From NCBI GenBank assembly GCA_963843315.1, contig CAWJJU010000002.1, positions 310,001-374,000 on the forward strand: a stretch of DNA of 64,000 nt. The letters run 5' to 3'. Source of the stretch: JAWVFM01 sp963843315 (GTDB taxonomy: Bacteria; Actinomycetota; Thermoleophilia; Solirubrobacterales; 70-9). The notes beneath the pieces are model-generated. The model searched no databases. It saw nothing but the letters and a program-made list of their open reading frames with translations, and was not told the DNA's origin. Below, piece by piece: positions 8,476-16,436 of this stretch (within the stretch, counting starts at the first letter, position 1; every line of letters begins with the position of its first letter). Both the position numbers and the translations under genes were made by a program.

Positions 8476-9579
8476 ATGAGCATCTCCAGCCGACGCATAC
8501 CGGTCGCTCTCTTCATCGCCGCCGCGACGATCGCCGCGGCCCTCTGGCTGTACGTGGGCCAGGCGCACAGTGCCCAGACATGCATGGGGCACACGGTCAC
8601 CATCACGGGCCACGGCAACATCAAGGGGACCAACGACCCCGACGTGATCCTCGGCTCCTCCGGGAACGACAAGATCGTCGCCCAGAAGGGCAATGACATC
8701 GTCTGCGGCGGAGGTGGAAACGACTCGATCGAGGGTGACAGCGGCGACGACACCCTCATCGGCGGTCCCGGCGACGACTACATCACCGGCAACAAGGGCA
8801 GCGACTTCATCGTCGGCGACAATGTCGGCGACGGCGGCTCAGGCGGCGGCAACGACATCGTCGAGGCCGGCGGCGGCAACGACCGCGTCACCGGCGACAA
8901 CTGGGCCCAGTCGGGCGACGTCTCCGGATCGGGCACCGACAGCCTGAACGGCGGCGGCGGCAACGACATCGTCGTCGGCGACGCCTGGTCGCACGATGGG
9001 ACCGCGACCGGCACCGGCGACGACACGGTCAACTCGGGCTCGGGCAACGACCTCGAGGTGGGCGACGCGCTCGCCGCCGACAAGGCGACCGGCCACGGCA
9101 ACGACTACATCCAGGCCGAGCGCGGCGACGACGTGCTGGTGGGCGACGCCGACGCCACCGGGCACGGCGGCGTCGCCAAGGGCTCCGGCCGCGACGTCAT
9201 CGTCGGCGACAAGGGGAGGGATCACTCCTACGGCGACGCCCTCGCGCGCTACGGCAAGGCCGAGGGCGGCGCCCACGACTACTTCATCGCCGGCGCCGAC
9301 AACGACACGATCGTCGGCGACGCCGCGGGCGGGATGAAGGCAACGGGCGGCGGCAGCGACGTCGAGCTGGGCGACCAGGGCAACGATCTGCTGATCGGCG
9401 ACAACCTCGGGTTGGGCCACGGCGCCAAGGTGTCAGGCGGCGGGCCGGACAAGCTTCGCGGCGGCAAGGACAACGACCACTTCATCGCCGGGCCCGGCAA
9501 GGATCAGTGCAAGGGCGGCGCGGGCTTCAACGTCGACAACTCGCACCCGAAGTGCGAGTCGGTCAGCGCGATTCCCTAG
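8476..9579 (+). CDS. Secreted RTX-like calcium-binding repeat protein
   Basis: 367 residues with a signal peptide or membrane anchor (residues 8-30) followed by beta-roll repeats (SSGNDKIV, QKGNDIVCG, GGNDRVTGD, GNDLEVGD, GNDLLIGD). VTITGHGNIKGTNDPDVI nearly matches the upstream short paralogue, and the central region matches the gene at 6810. The four cysteines are conserved (TCMGH, IVCGG, DQCKGG, PKCE). The TAG stop overlaps the TAG of the convergent SnoaL gene on the other strand (CTAG). Third member of a tandem array; extracellular calcium-binding role inferred. Confidence 0.8.
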   Translation: MSISSRRIPVALFIAAATIAAALWLYVGQAHSAQTCMGHTVTITGHGNIKGTNDPDVILGSSGNDKIVAQKGNDIVCGGGGNDSIEGDSGDDTLIGGPGDDYITGNKGSDFIVGDNVGDGGSGGGNDIVEAGGGNDRVTGDNWAQSGDVSGSGTDSLNGGGGNDIVVGDAWSHDGTATGTGDDTVNSGSGNDLEVGDALAADKATGHGNDYIQAERGDDVLVGDADATGHGGVAKGSGRDVIVGDKGRDHSYGDALARYGKAEGGAHDYFIAGADNDTIVGDAAGGMKATGGGSDVELGDQGNDLLIGDNLGLGHGAKVSGGGPDKLRGGKDNDHFIAGPGKDQCKGGAGFNVDNSHPKCESVSAIP

Positions 9580-10043
9580 CGGCCCAGCGCGCGCCCGGCG
9601 CCCATGCGGAGCCGCCGCCAGGCGGACTTCTTGCGTCGTGGCGTCTTCGCCGGGGCGACGTCCTCGCCCCCGCGTGCGGCGGCGACCGCCTCGCGGCGGC
9701 CGCTGAAGCCCTGCATGCGCACGACCCTCTCGCCGCTGAGGGTCACCACGTTGTAGACCCGCGGCGGCAGGTCCGAGCCCTCCGCCGGCGGCGGGTTGCG
9801 CACCAGCGCCACCATGACCTTGTCGGCGCCGAAGGGGACGGCGTCGGCGAGCTGGAGCCCCTCGGCCCTCGAAGCGGCGGCGCGCAGCGCCTCGAGCGCC
9901 TGCTCGCGCCCCTCGCACGAGCCCTGGCCCTCGAGCCCGTCCCAGCGCACCGCCGGGTCGAGCAGGTCGCTCACCGCGTCGACATCGCCGCGCAGATAGG
10001 AGTCGAGGCCCCTGCGGACCAGCTCGATGTTGGACTCGGCCAT
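9576..10043 (-). CDS. SnoaL-like (NTF2-fold) protein
   Basis: 155 residues. The first 110 resemble SnoaL-like small-molecule-binding folds: NIELVRRGLDSYLRGDVDAV, LLDPAVRWDGLEG, CEGREQALEALR and VRMQGFSGRREAV. The last 30 residues are strongly basic (PRRKKSAWRRLRMG). The frame is continuous with the upstream transporter, but an internal ATG at a natural domain start supports a separate gene. The function cannot be told from sequence. Confidence 0.65.
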   Translation of the reverse strand: MAESNIELVRRGLDSYLRGDVDAVSDLLDPAVRWDGLEGQGSCEGREQALEALRAAASRAEGLQLADAVPFGADKVMVALVRNPPPAEGSDLPPRVYNVVTLSGERVVRMQGFSGRREAVAAARGGEDVAPAKTPRRKKSAWRRLRMGAGRALGR

Positions 10044-10065
10044 GCGGCAATGATGCCAGCAGGGC

Positions 10066-11552
10066 CTACGCCTCGGCGCCCGCCAACTCCCTCGAGCCCT
10101 CGGGTTCGGCGCCGCCGGCTCGGGCATCTCGCCGTGCTGGGGCATCGGCAGCACCCGCAGGCCGGTGAGCGCCAGCGCGATCGCGACGACCACGAGGCCG
10201 GCGCCGATCAGGTAGGCGAGGTGATAGCCGGAGTTCAGCGCCGAGGCATGCGACGCGCCGGCTGCGATCAGGTTCCCGGTCCGCTGGCTCGAGAGCGTCG
10301 CCAGCACTGCGAGGCCGATGGCGCCGCCCACCTGGACGCTGGTGTTGACGAGCCCCGACGCCAGGCCGGTGTCCTCGGGCTTCGCGCCCGACATCGCGAA
10401 CGTCGCGAGCGCCGGGAAGCCAAGCCCCGCGAAGCCCACGAGGATCATCGGCGGCATCAGGTCGGTCAGGTAGTTGCCGTCGACCGGCGTGCGCGCCAGC
10501 AGCAGCAGGCCGCACAGGATGCCCGCGAGGCTGGGGATCAGCGCCCGCATCGGGCCGTAGCGCATCGTCACCCGCTCGGAGACCCGAAGCGACAGCGTTC
10601 CCATCACGAGCGTGGCGGGCAGGAAGGCCAGACCGACCTGCAGGGCGTCGTAGCCAAGGATCTTCTGCATGTACAGGGCGCCCATGAAGAACATCCCGAA
10701 CATCCCGGCGACCAGCAACGCCTGCACCGCGTTCGCGGCGGCGATGTTCGGCGCCCGGAAGATCCGCAGCGGCACCAGCGGCTGCGCGATCCGCGCCTGG
10801 CGGGCGATGAAGGCCGCCCCCAGCGTCAGCGAGACGGCGCTCAGCCCGAGCGTGTGGGCGGAGCCCCAGCCGTTGTCGGAGACGCCGAGGATCGTGTAGA
10901 CGCCCAGCATCAGGCTGGCCGTGAGCAGGAGCGCCCCGATCAGGTCCGCGCCGGCCCGCAACCCGAGCCCCGGCGCGTCCTCCACGTAGCGGCGCGCAAG
11001 CAGGGCTGTGGCGACGCCGACCGGCAGGTTGATGAAGAAGATCCAATGCCAGTTGATGGCCTGGGTCAGCACGCCGCCCGCAAGCAGGCCCAGGGTGCCG
11101 CCGGCCGAGGCGACGAAGCCGAAGACGCCCATGGCCTTCGCCAGGTCACGCGGCGTCGAGAACATCCGCACGATCATCCCGAGGATCACGGCCGAGGTCA
11201 GCGCGCCGCCGACGCCCTGGATGAACCGGGCCCCGACCAGCACCGTTTCGCCCTGCGCGACCGCGCACAGGGCCGAGGCGGTCGTGAAGATCGCGAGCCC
11301 CACCAGGAACACCCGCCGTGGCCCGATCAGGTCGCCGATGCGCCCGGCGAGCAGGAGCAGCCCGCCGTAGGAGATCAGGTAGGCGTTGACGACCCAGGCC
11401 AGGCTCGACTGCGAGAACCCGAGGTCCTCCTGGATCGACGGCAACGCGACGTTGACGATGGTCATGTCGAGGACGATCATCAGCATCCCCGTGCAGAGCA
11501 CGTAGAGCGCGATCCAGCGGCTGCGGTCGGTTGTGGCGGCGGTGGCGGTCAT
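10066..11552 (-). CDS. MFS drug-export transporter, DHA2-like
   Basis: About 495 residues with roughly 14 hydrophobic helices. Motif A is GRIGDLIGPRRVFLVG, followed by ARFIQGVGGALTSAVILG and the motif C-like GGTLGLLAGGVL, typical of the 14-helix H+-antiporter DHA2 family (EmrB/QacA type). WHWIFFINLPVG is highly characteristic. The coding frame runs on into the SnoaL gene. A one-base correction near 10110 gives a natural stop at 10066, so the fusion is probably artificial. The downstream ATG of two closely spaced candidates is chosen. Substrate unknown; likely export of a toxic or secondary compound across the cytoplasmic membrane. Confidence 0.82.
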
Positions 11553-11610
11553 TCCCATCCCTTCTTCGTCTTTGCCTCTCGTGCTTGGAGACCGGGGAGG
11601 CCTCCGGAAC

Positions 11611-11982
11611 TCATCGGTCTCGGCGCTCGATCTGCCAGAAGGCGATCTCGCCACCCGCGTCGGTGCTCACGACGCTCCGCCACCCGGCCGGCCCTCGGCG
11701 AGGCTCGAGCAGGACGCGGGCGCCCAGATCTCTCGCGCGGTCGGTCGTCGCATGGACGTCGCCGACCTCGACGTAGGGGAGCCACATGGCCCGGGTGACG
11801 CCGCACTCGACGATACCGCCTCCGAGCTCTCGGCCGAGCCCGAGCTCCGTGTAGGGGCTCCGCCGCGCGCCGCGCCGCCGGGTGCGCCACTCGCACAGCT
11901 CCGCGTAGAGCTCGCCGGCGCCGTGCCCGTTCGGGCTGTGAAGCTCGAGGTGCACCACCCGGTTGGGGCGCTCGTGTCCCAT
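11611..11982 (-). CDS. VOC (glyoxalase/dioxygenase-fold) protein
   Basis: 123 residues with the betaalphabetabetabeta pattern of a single VOC domain: VVHLELHSPNGHGAGELYAEL at the start, then MWLPYVEVGDVHATTDRAR, LGARVLLEPR and GEIAFWQIE at the end. Potential metal ligands are H11 and E13 at the N-terminus and glutamates in the C-terminal strand. It is divergent from the ECF sigma factor, 54 bp away. Such pairings often reflect a sigma factor controlling a small detoxification enzyme, but that is inference. The substrate is unknown. Confidence 0.72.
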   Translation of the reverse strand: MGHERPNRVVHLELHSPNGHGAGELYAELCEWRTRRRGARRSPYTELGLGRELGGGIVECGVTRAMWLPYVEVGDVHATTDRARDLGARVLLEPRRGPAGWRSVVSTDAGGEIAFWQIERRDR

Positions 11983-12009
11983 CGGCTCCTGTGACCTGAG
12001 CGCGCCCGC

Positions 12010-12029
12010 AAACTCATCGGTCTAAGTTT
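12010..12029. promoter_or_regulatory. Possible operator/promoter of the ECF sigma gene
   Basis: An inverted repeat AAACT-N10-AGTTT lies 7 nt before the sigma-factor ATG, in the divergent gap with the VOC gene. It contains TAAGTT, which could act as a -10 element for a leaderless transcript. There is no Shine-Dalgarno before the ATG. Weak evidence, based on position and symmetry only. Confidence 0.25.
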
Positions 12030-12036
12030 CGGGCCC

Positions 12037-13146
12037 ATGGAGGCAGCGGCATCAGGGGTGGATCAGGCGCTTCTCGAACAGGCCAAGTCGGGGGACGAGG
12101 GCGCATTCGAGCGCCTCGTGACGCCCTTGCGCGGCGAGCTGCTCGCCCACGGCTACCGGATGCTCGCGTCGTCGCACGACGCCGAGGACGTGCTTCAGGA
12201 GGCTCTGCTTCGCGCCTGGAAGGGCCTCCCCCGGTTCGAGGGCCGAAGCTCACTGCGCTCCTGGCTTTACACCATCACCACCAACACCGCCCTCAACCAG
12301 ATCGCCAAGCGCCCCAAGCGGGTCCTGCCGGTGGACCACGGCCCGCCCACCGACCCCCGCCAGGGACCCGGCGAGCCGATCGTGGAGACCGTCTGGATCG
12401 AGCCGCTTCCCGACGAGGATCTCGGCCTCGATGACGGCCTGGCCGGTCCCGACGCGCGCTACGAGCAGCGCGAGGCCGTCGAGCTGGCCTTCGTCGCGGC
12501 CCTCCAGCACCTGCCGGCCAACCAGCGCGCCGCCCTCATCCTCTGCGAGGTGCTCGGCTACTCCGCCAAGGAGGCGGGCGAGACCCTCGAGACCAGCGTC
12601 GCGTCCGTCAACAGCGCCCTTCAGCGGGCCCGCAAGACGCTCTCCGAGCGCCTGCCGGACCGCACCCAGCAGGCGACGCGCCGCGAGCTCGGCGACGAGG
12701 AGATGGAGGCCGTCGTCGACCGCTACGTCGAGGCGTGGCTGCGCGACGACGTCGACACCGTGGTCGAGATCCTCACCGAGGATGCCTGCTTCTCCATGCC
12801 GCCGCTCGGCTCGTGGTTCCGGGGCACCGAGGCCCTTCGCACGTTCCTGCGCGGCTGGCCGCTGTCGGGGGCCTGGAATTGGCACACGATTCGCACCACC
12901 GCCAACGGACAGCCCGCCATCGCCTTCTACACCTGGGACGACGACGAGGGCGCCTACCTCCCCTTCGCCCTCAACGTGCTCACCTTCCGTGGCGATCGCG
13001 TCTCCGACGTCACCGCCTTCGTCGCGCGCTCGATCGAGGCGACGGAGCGCGAGGCGTACGCCCGCTGGCCCGACCAGCCGCTCGACGCCCGCCGGCTCGC
13101 CGGGACGTTCGAGAGCTTTGGCCTCCCCGGCCGAGTGACCCGGTGA
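12037..13146 (+). CDS. ECF RNA polymerase sigma factor with C-terminal SnoaL domain
   Basis: 369 residues. Sigma region 2 (about 20-90) includes YRMLASSHDAEDVLQEALLR and SSLRSWLYTITTN. Region 4 (about 150-205) includes HLPANQRAALILCEVLGYS and VASVNSALQRARKTL. A C-terminal NTF2/SnoaL-like domain (about 225-340) carries VDRYVEAWLRDDVDTVVEIL and FYTWDDDEG. This is the architecture of ECF41/SigG/SigJ-type factors, in which the extra domain replaces an anti-sigma factor and tunes activity (family knowledge). No anti-sigma gene is adjacent, which fits. The divergent VOC gene is a candidate target. Confidence 0.88.
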   Translation: MEAAASGVDQALLEQAKSGDEGAFERLVTPLRGELLAHGYRMLASSHDAEDVLQEALLRAWKGLPRFEGRSSLRSWLYTITTNTALNQIAKRPKRVLPVDHGPPTDPRQGPGEPIVETVWIEPLPDEDLGLDDGLAGPDARYEQREAVELAFVAALQHLPANQRAALILCEVLGYSAKEAGETLETSVASVNSALQRARKTLSERLPDRTQQATRRELGDEEMEAVVDRYVEAWLRDDVDTVVEILTEDACFSMPPLGSWFRGTEALRTFLRGWPLSGAWNWHTIRTTANGQPAIAFYTWDDDEGAYLPFALNVLTFRGDRVSDVTAFVARSIEATEREAYARWPDQPLDARRLAGTFESFGLPGRVTR

Positions 13147-13186
13147 TACGGTCGCCGGGCAAGCCCACGGGAAAAGGAGAACACCG

Positions 13187-13564
13187 ATGACCAGGCTCAT
13201 CACGATCTCTGCGGCCCTGTCCGCAGCCGCGGCGCTCGCCTTGGCGGGAATCGCAGGGGCTCACGGCTCGGCCCCGACGAAGGTGACGATCAAGAAGGAG
13301 TCAGACGGCTTCTTCGGCTTCGTCGACTCGCCGAAGGCCCACAAGTGCGCCAACAACCGGAAGGTGACCGTTTACAAGGAGACCGGCAGCTCGCCCGACC
13401 CAGGCTCCGATCAGAAGATCGGCAGCGACATCGCCCAGCCCAACGGCGACGGCTACATGTGGAGCACGGGGAACACGGGCCACCAGAAGGGCAGCTTCTA
13501 CGCCCGCGCGAAGAGGATCAAGGGCTGCAAGCCGGGCACCAGCAAGGTGGTCACCAGGCACTGA
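13187..13564 (+). CDS. Small secreted protein of unknown function
   Basis: 125 residues with a clear signal peptide (ISAALSAAAALALAGIAGAHG) and two cysteines in the mature part (HKCANNRKVTV, KGCKPGTSK) that could form a disulfide. A strong AAAAGGAG ribosome site precedes the ATG. The pattern of a charged cysteine-containing start, glycine-rich middle and SFYARAKRIKGC end looks like a small beta-sandwich, but no family is recognised. It follows the sigma factor by 40 bp and could be co-transcribed. Confidence 0.65.
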   Translation: MTRLITISAALSAAAALALAGIAGAHGSAPTKVTIKKESDGFFGFVDSPKAHKCANNRKVTVYKETGSSPDPGSDQKIGSDIAQPNGDGYMWSTGNTGHQKGSFYARAKRIKGCKPGTSKVVTRH

Positions 13565-13577
13565 TCAAGCACAAAAA

Positions 13578-13703
13578 CGCGATCCGGTGGTGACGGCTTG
13601 CCTGCTTTCGAGCGTAGCCTTCGCTCGAACGAAGCTTGAGCCGGTCACCTTCGAGAGACTTCCCCGCTTGGCTTTCGCGGTTCCTTCTCTCTCCCGGATC
13701 GCG
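13578..13703. repeat. Large branched inverted-repeat structure (MITE-like or structured RNA)
   Basis: An outer 10-bp stem pairs CGCGATCCGG (13578-13587) with CCGGATCGCG (13694-13703) and encloses two arms. Arm 1 pairs GGTGACGGCT (13589-13598) with AGCCGGTCACC (13639-13649, one bulge) and is topped by a perfect 8-bp hairpin, TTCGAGCG/CGCTCGAA (13607-13614/13622-13629). Arm 2 pairs GAGAGA with TCTCTC (13653-13658/13688-13693) and CCGC with GCGG. The result is a complete three-way junction in a non-coding gap. No transposase or second copy is visible. Confidence 0.7.
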
Positions 13704-13713
13704 CTTTGCACCC

Positions 13714-13760
13714 TACGCCGCGATCCCTGGGTCCGCAAGGCGTAAATCCGCAATTCGCGG
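13714..13760. other. Two further hairpins in the same intergenic gap
   Basis: TACGCC (13714-13719) pairs with GGCGTA (13739-13744), and CCGC (13748-13751) pairs with GCGG (13757-13760). They follow the large structure directly. With it they fill most of the 220 bp between the small secreted protein and the convergent hydroxylase gene. Either could act as a weak terminator, but neither has a T-run. Confidence 0.35.
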
Positions 13761-13785
13761 GAAGAACAAGGTCGAGACAGCCGCC

Positions 13786-14493
13786 TCAGGCCTGCAGGGT
13801 CCGGGCCGTGGGCGAGCGCTGCACCTCGCGCTGGTCCGGAAGCGTGCCCAGAACCCGGTCCGAGACGGTGTTGGTGATCCCGTGCCAGTAGTGCTCGTTC
13901 TTGAAGTGGTGCAGGCGATGGTTGCGCCACACGGCGCGGTAGTGGCGCGAGCGGGGCCGGTAGGCGGTGTGGATCAGGAAGTGCGTCCACTCGTAGACGA
14001 AGATGGCCGCGTACTCCGCCAGGGCGGCGCTCACCAGGACGCCGGCGGGCACTGACCCGCCGAGGGCGCCGGCGATGAGCGCGCCGGCCGCCACCGTCAG
14101 CGGAACCGCCCCGAGGAGGAGCAGGCCCACCTCGAGCGGGTCCAGCAGGATCATCGAGAGGTCGTTGGGCTCGTTGTGATGCGCGCGGTGGGCCCGGGCG
14201 GCCACGGGGTCGATCTCACGAGAGCCGATCCGCAGCGGGCGCATGTGCAGCAGGTAGACGTGGATCGCCCACTCGCCGAACGGATAGACCGTGAGGGCGA
14301 GGGCGACCGCAAGGGCGTCGCGCCACCCCACGTCGCCCAGCGCGACTCGCACCACGATGAGGGTCAGGATGCCGGCGGCGATGAGCCACGGCGAGCGCTT
14401 GCGCGCGAAGTGGCGGCGGGCCTGAGCGAGGGTCTTGACGTTCGAACCCGGCTCGACGGGACGGTCATATGTGGACTGGGCGGCGGCGCTCAT
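13786..14493 (-). CDS. Fatty acid hydroxylase / sterol desaturase-like membrane protein
   Basis: 235 residues with about four hydrophobic helices and the histidine clusters of the di-iron hydroxylase superfamily: H78 and H83 (WAIHVYLLH), H102-x2-HH (AHRAHHNEP), FLIHT, and NHRLHHFKNEHYWHG near the end. These would bind two irons and hydroxylate or desaturate a lipid in the membrane. The ATG at 14493 is preferred over a longer frame because the extension is antisense-like and basic. It is convergent with the secreted protein and 34 bp downstream of the diguanylate cyclase on the same strand. The lipid substrate is not known. Confidence 0.82.
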   Translation of the reverse strand: MSAAAQSTYDRPVEPGSNVKTLAQARRHFARKRSPWLIAAGILTLIVVRVALGDVGWRDALAVALALTVYPFGEWAIHVYLLHMRPLRIGSREIDPVAARAHRAHHNEPNDLSMILLDPLEVGLLLLGAVPLTVAAGALIAGALGGSVPAGVLVSAALAEYAAIFVYEWTHFLIHTAYRPRSRHYRAVWRNHRLHHFKNEHYWHGITNTVSDRVLGTLPDQREVQRSPTARTLQA

Positions 14494-14527
14494 CCCTGCG
14501 GGCAGGGTACCCGCCGGCGACGTGCGC

Positions 14528-15577
14528 TCAGGCGGGAGCCGGTGCCGGGGCCTCGTGGGGCAGCACCACGCACTCGAGCGCCTCGTCGTCGCGGCGCTTG
14601 AAGCGATAGAGCGCCTCGTCGGCGGCACGCCACATGGCGTCGAAGGACAGGTCGGGCGAGGCGGTGACGACGCCGATGCTCAGGCGCAGGCCGCCCACGA
14701 ACTCCTGGCCGTCGAGGGGTACATGCCGCAGGCGCTCGGCGACGCGGCGAACCTCCTCCGCCGCCGCTCCGGGGAGCACGACGATGAATTCGTCGCCCCC
14801 CACCCGGGCGACCCAGTCGCCCTCGCGCGTGTTGGCCGCGAGAACCCGCGCGACGGAGCGAAGCGCCCGGTCGCCGGCCGCGTGACCCGCGCCGTCGTTG
14901 AGCTCCTTCAGGTTGTCGAGGTCGGCGGCGATCACGCTGACCTGCTCGCGGGTGAGGCGGCTTCGGCGAAGCAGTGCCGTCGCTCGCTCCAGGAGCGCGC
15001 GGCGGTTGAGCACGCCGGTGAGCGGGTCGCGCTGCGCCAGGTCGGAGAGCTCGTCGACGCTGTCGTCGAGGGTCGCGCGAAGCCTGGCGACCAGCACGAC
15101 GACCACGAGCATCGTGCTCGACGCGACCGTCCAGCGCGTGAACGCCTGCGGCAGCGAGTCCGAGGTGAAGACGAGGGCGCCGTAGGCGGTGGTGATGAGC
15201 GCGAGCTCGGCGTAGGCCATCCGCATCGGCAGGAAGAGCGCGCAGTAGAGCGCCGGCCAGATGAAGAGCACGGCGTTGCTCTCTCCGCCCCTCGTCCCGA
15301 GGCCGGTCTCCCACGCGGCCAGGGTGATCACGAGGGTCCCGAAGGAGGCGCACGCCAATCGCACGGGCGCCTCCACCTTGCCGACGACCAGCAGGACGAT
15401 CCCGAGCACCCCGACGAGGCTCGCGGCCACCGCGATCACCGCGTCGGAGTGCTCGGCGGACGGAGGCAGCGCAACCGTCGTCAAGAGCAGCAGGGCGCCC
15501 GCAAGCATCAGACCCGCGCCGGCACGGGTCGCGTAGCGTGCCGAATGGAAGGGGAGCTCGCGGTGAGGAGCCCTCAT
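14528..15577 (-). CDS. Membrane-bound diguanylate cyclase (GGDEF)
   Basis: 349 residues. About six hydrophobic segments occupy residues 20-180 and a GGDEF domain follows. RDPLTGVLNRRALLERA opens the domain, the active site GGDEF is at 260-264, and the allosteric inhibition site RxxD (REGD) lies exactly five residues before it, so product feedback is likely. Makes cyclic di-GMP from two GTP at the inner membrane. There is no EAL domain. The chosen ATG excludes a 45-residue extension that lacks hydrophobic or domain character. The input signal is unknown. Confidence 0.88.
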   Translation of the reverse strand: MRAPHRELPFHSARYATRAGAGLMLAGALLLLTTVALPPSAEHSDAVIAVAASLVGVLGIVLLVVGKVEAPVRLACASFGTLVITLAAWETGLGTRGGESNAVLFIWPALYCALFLPMRMAYAELALITTAYGALVFTSDSLPQAFTRWTVASSTMLVVVVLVARLRATLDDSVDELSDLAQRDPLTGVLNRRALLERATALLRRSRLTREQVSVIAADLDNLKELNDGAGHAAGDRALRSVARVLAANTREGDWVARVGGDEFIVVLPGAAAEEVRRVAERLRHVPLDGQEFVGGLRLSIGVVTASPDLSFDAMWRAADEALYRFKRRDDEALECVVLPHEAPAPAPA

Positions 15578-15692
15578 GATGGGAATATCGGCCTGGCCGC
15601 GCGGGATCTTGAGGCTTACGTGGGGCCTGTTCTCAGGCGAATTCCGCTCCCAGCGCGTTTCGTGGCGCTGGGGGCGCGGTAGCCTCGGCTGC

Positions 15693-16103
15693 ATGGAAAC
15701 GTTCGAGCTCACCGGCGGATGCCTTTGCGGCGGCGTTCGCTACGTCCTCACGGAGCCGCCCATGGGCGCCACGTACTGTCACTGCACCCGCTGCCAGCGT
15801 CGCACCGGCACGGGGGCCTCGGCAAACGCGCAGATCGACGGCAGCGCCCTTCACATCACGGAGGGGTCGGAGTTCGTGCGGTGCTGGCACCCGCCGGGCG
15901 GCGGCTGGGAGAAGTGCTTCTGCTCGGTCTGCGGCGGGCATCTGTTCAGCCGCGATCCCGACGACCACTCGAAGATGGGCGTGCGCATGGGCTCCTTCGA
16001 CCGCGACCCCGGCGTGCGGCCCACCAAGCGGAAGTTCACCGCGTACGCGGCGGTGTGGGAGCCCATCCCCGACGACGGGCTGGAGCGCCTGCCCGAGGGC
16101 TGA
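15693..16103 (+). CDS. GFA-family (glutathione-dependent formaldehyde-activating-like) protein
   Basis: 136 residues with the zinc-binding cysteines of the GFA/Mss4 fold: C10 and C12 (GGCLCGG), C29, C31 and C34 (YCHCTRCQRRTG), and C75, C77 and C80 (CFCSVCGG). GSFDRDPGVRPTKRKF near the end is typical. Members bind Zn2+ and act on thiol adducts, but many have no proven substrate. It stands alone between the divergent diguanylate cyclase and a lipoprotein gene. Confidence 0.85.
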   Translation: METFELTGGCLCGGVRYVLTEPPMGATYCHCTRCQRRTGTGASANAQIDGSALHITEGSEFVRCWHPPGGGWEKCFCSVCGGHLFSRDPDDHSKMGVRMGSFDRDPGVRPTKRKFTAYAAVWEPIPDDGLERLPEG

Positions 16104-16136
16104 CGCGCCGCCTGCGCCCTCGGCATACTGCCGCGG

Positions 16137-16436
16137 ATGCGCAGAGCCCTGATCGTCCCGTCCGTCGCCCTGCTCCTTGTAGTCGCCGCCGGCTGCGGCA
16201 AGAAGGAGGTGATCCCCAGCGGCGCCGAGAAGGCCGTCACGAACGTCGTGTCGTCGAAGACGCCGTTCACCCCCACCGACGTGAGCTGTCCCTCCGGCGA
16301 AGAGGCCAAGGTCGGCAACACCTTCGACTGCAGCTTCACGGGCCCGAAGGGCGTCCCCTACACCGCCCACATGCGGATCACCAAGGTGGACGGCGACAAG
16401 GTCCTCTTCTTCATCAACACCAGCGTGGCGAAGTAA
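16137..16436 (+). CDS. Small lipoprotein, DUF4333-like
   Basis: 99 residues with a type II signal peptide and lipobox VAAGC (lipidated cysteine at residue 20). The mature part is a short alpha/beta domain with two cysteines (VSCPSG, FDCSFTG), matching the DUF4333 pattern of actinobacterial lipoproteins. It would be anchored on the outer face of the membrane. The stop at 16436 directly abuts the convergent gene's stop. Function unknown. Confidence 0.75.
   Translation: MRRALIVPSVALLLVVAAGCGKKEVIPSGAEKAVTNVVSSKTPFTPTDVSCPSGEEAKVGNTFDCSFTGPKGVPYTAHMRITKVDGDKVLFFINTSVAK

Noticed and set aside
9507..11798. A 763-codon plus-strand frame
   Set aside because: Histidine/glutamine/arginine-rich shadow of the MFS transporter, whose sense strand has clear family motifs.
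11608..12023. The 13-bp direct repeat around the VOC gene as insertion-sequence target duplication
   Set aside because: No transposase or terminal inverted repeats lie inside. A 13-mer match is not rare in a 64-kb GC-rich window, so it is kept only as a weak regulatory idea.
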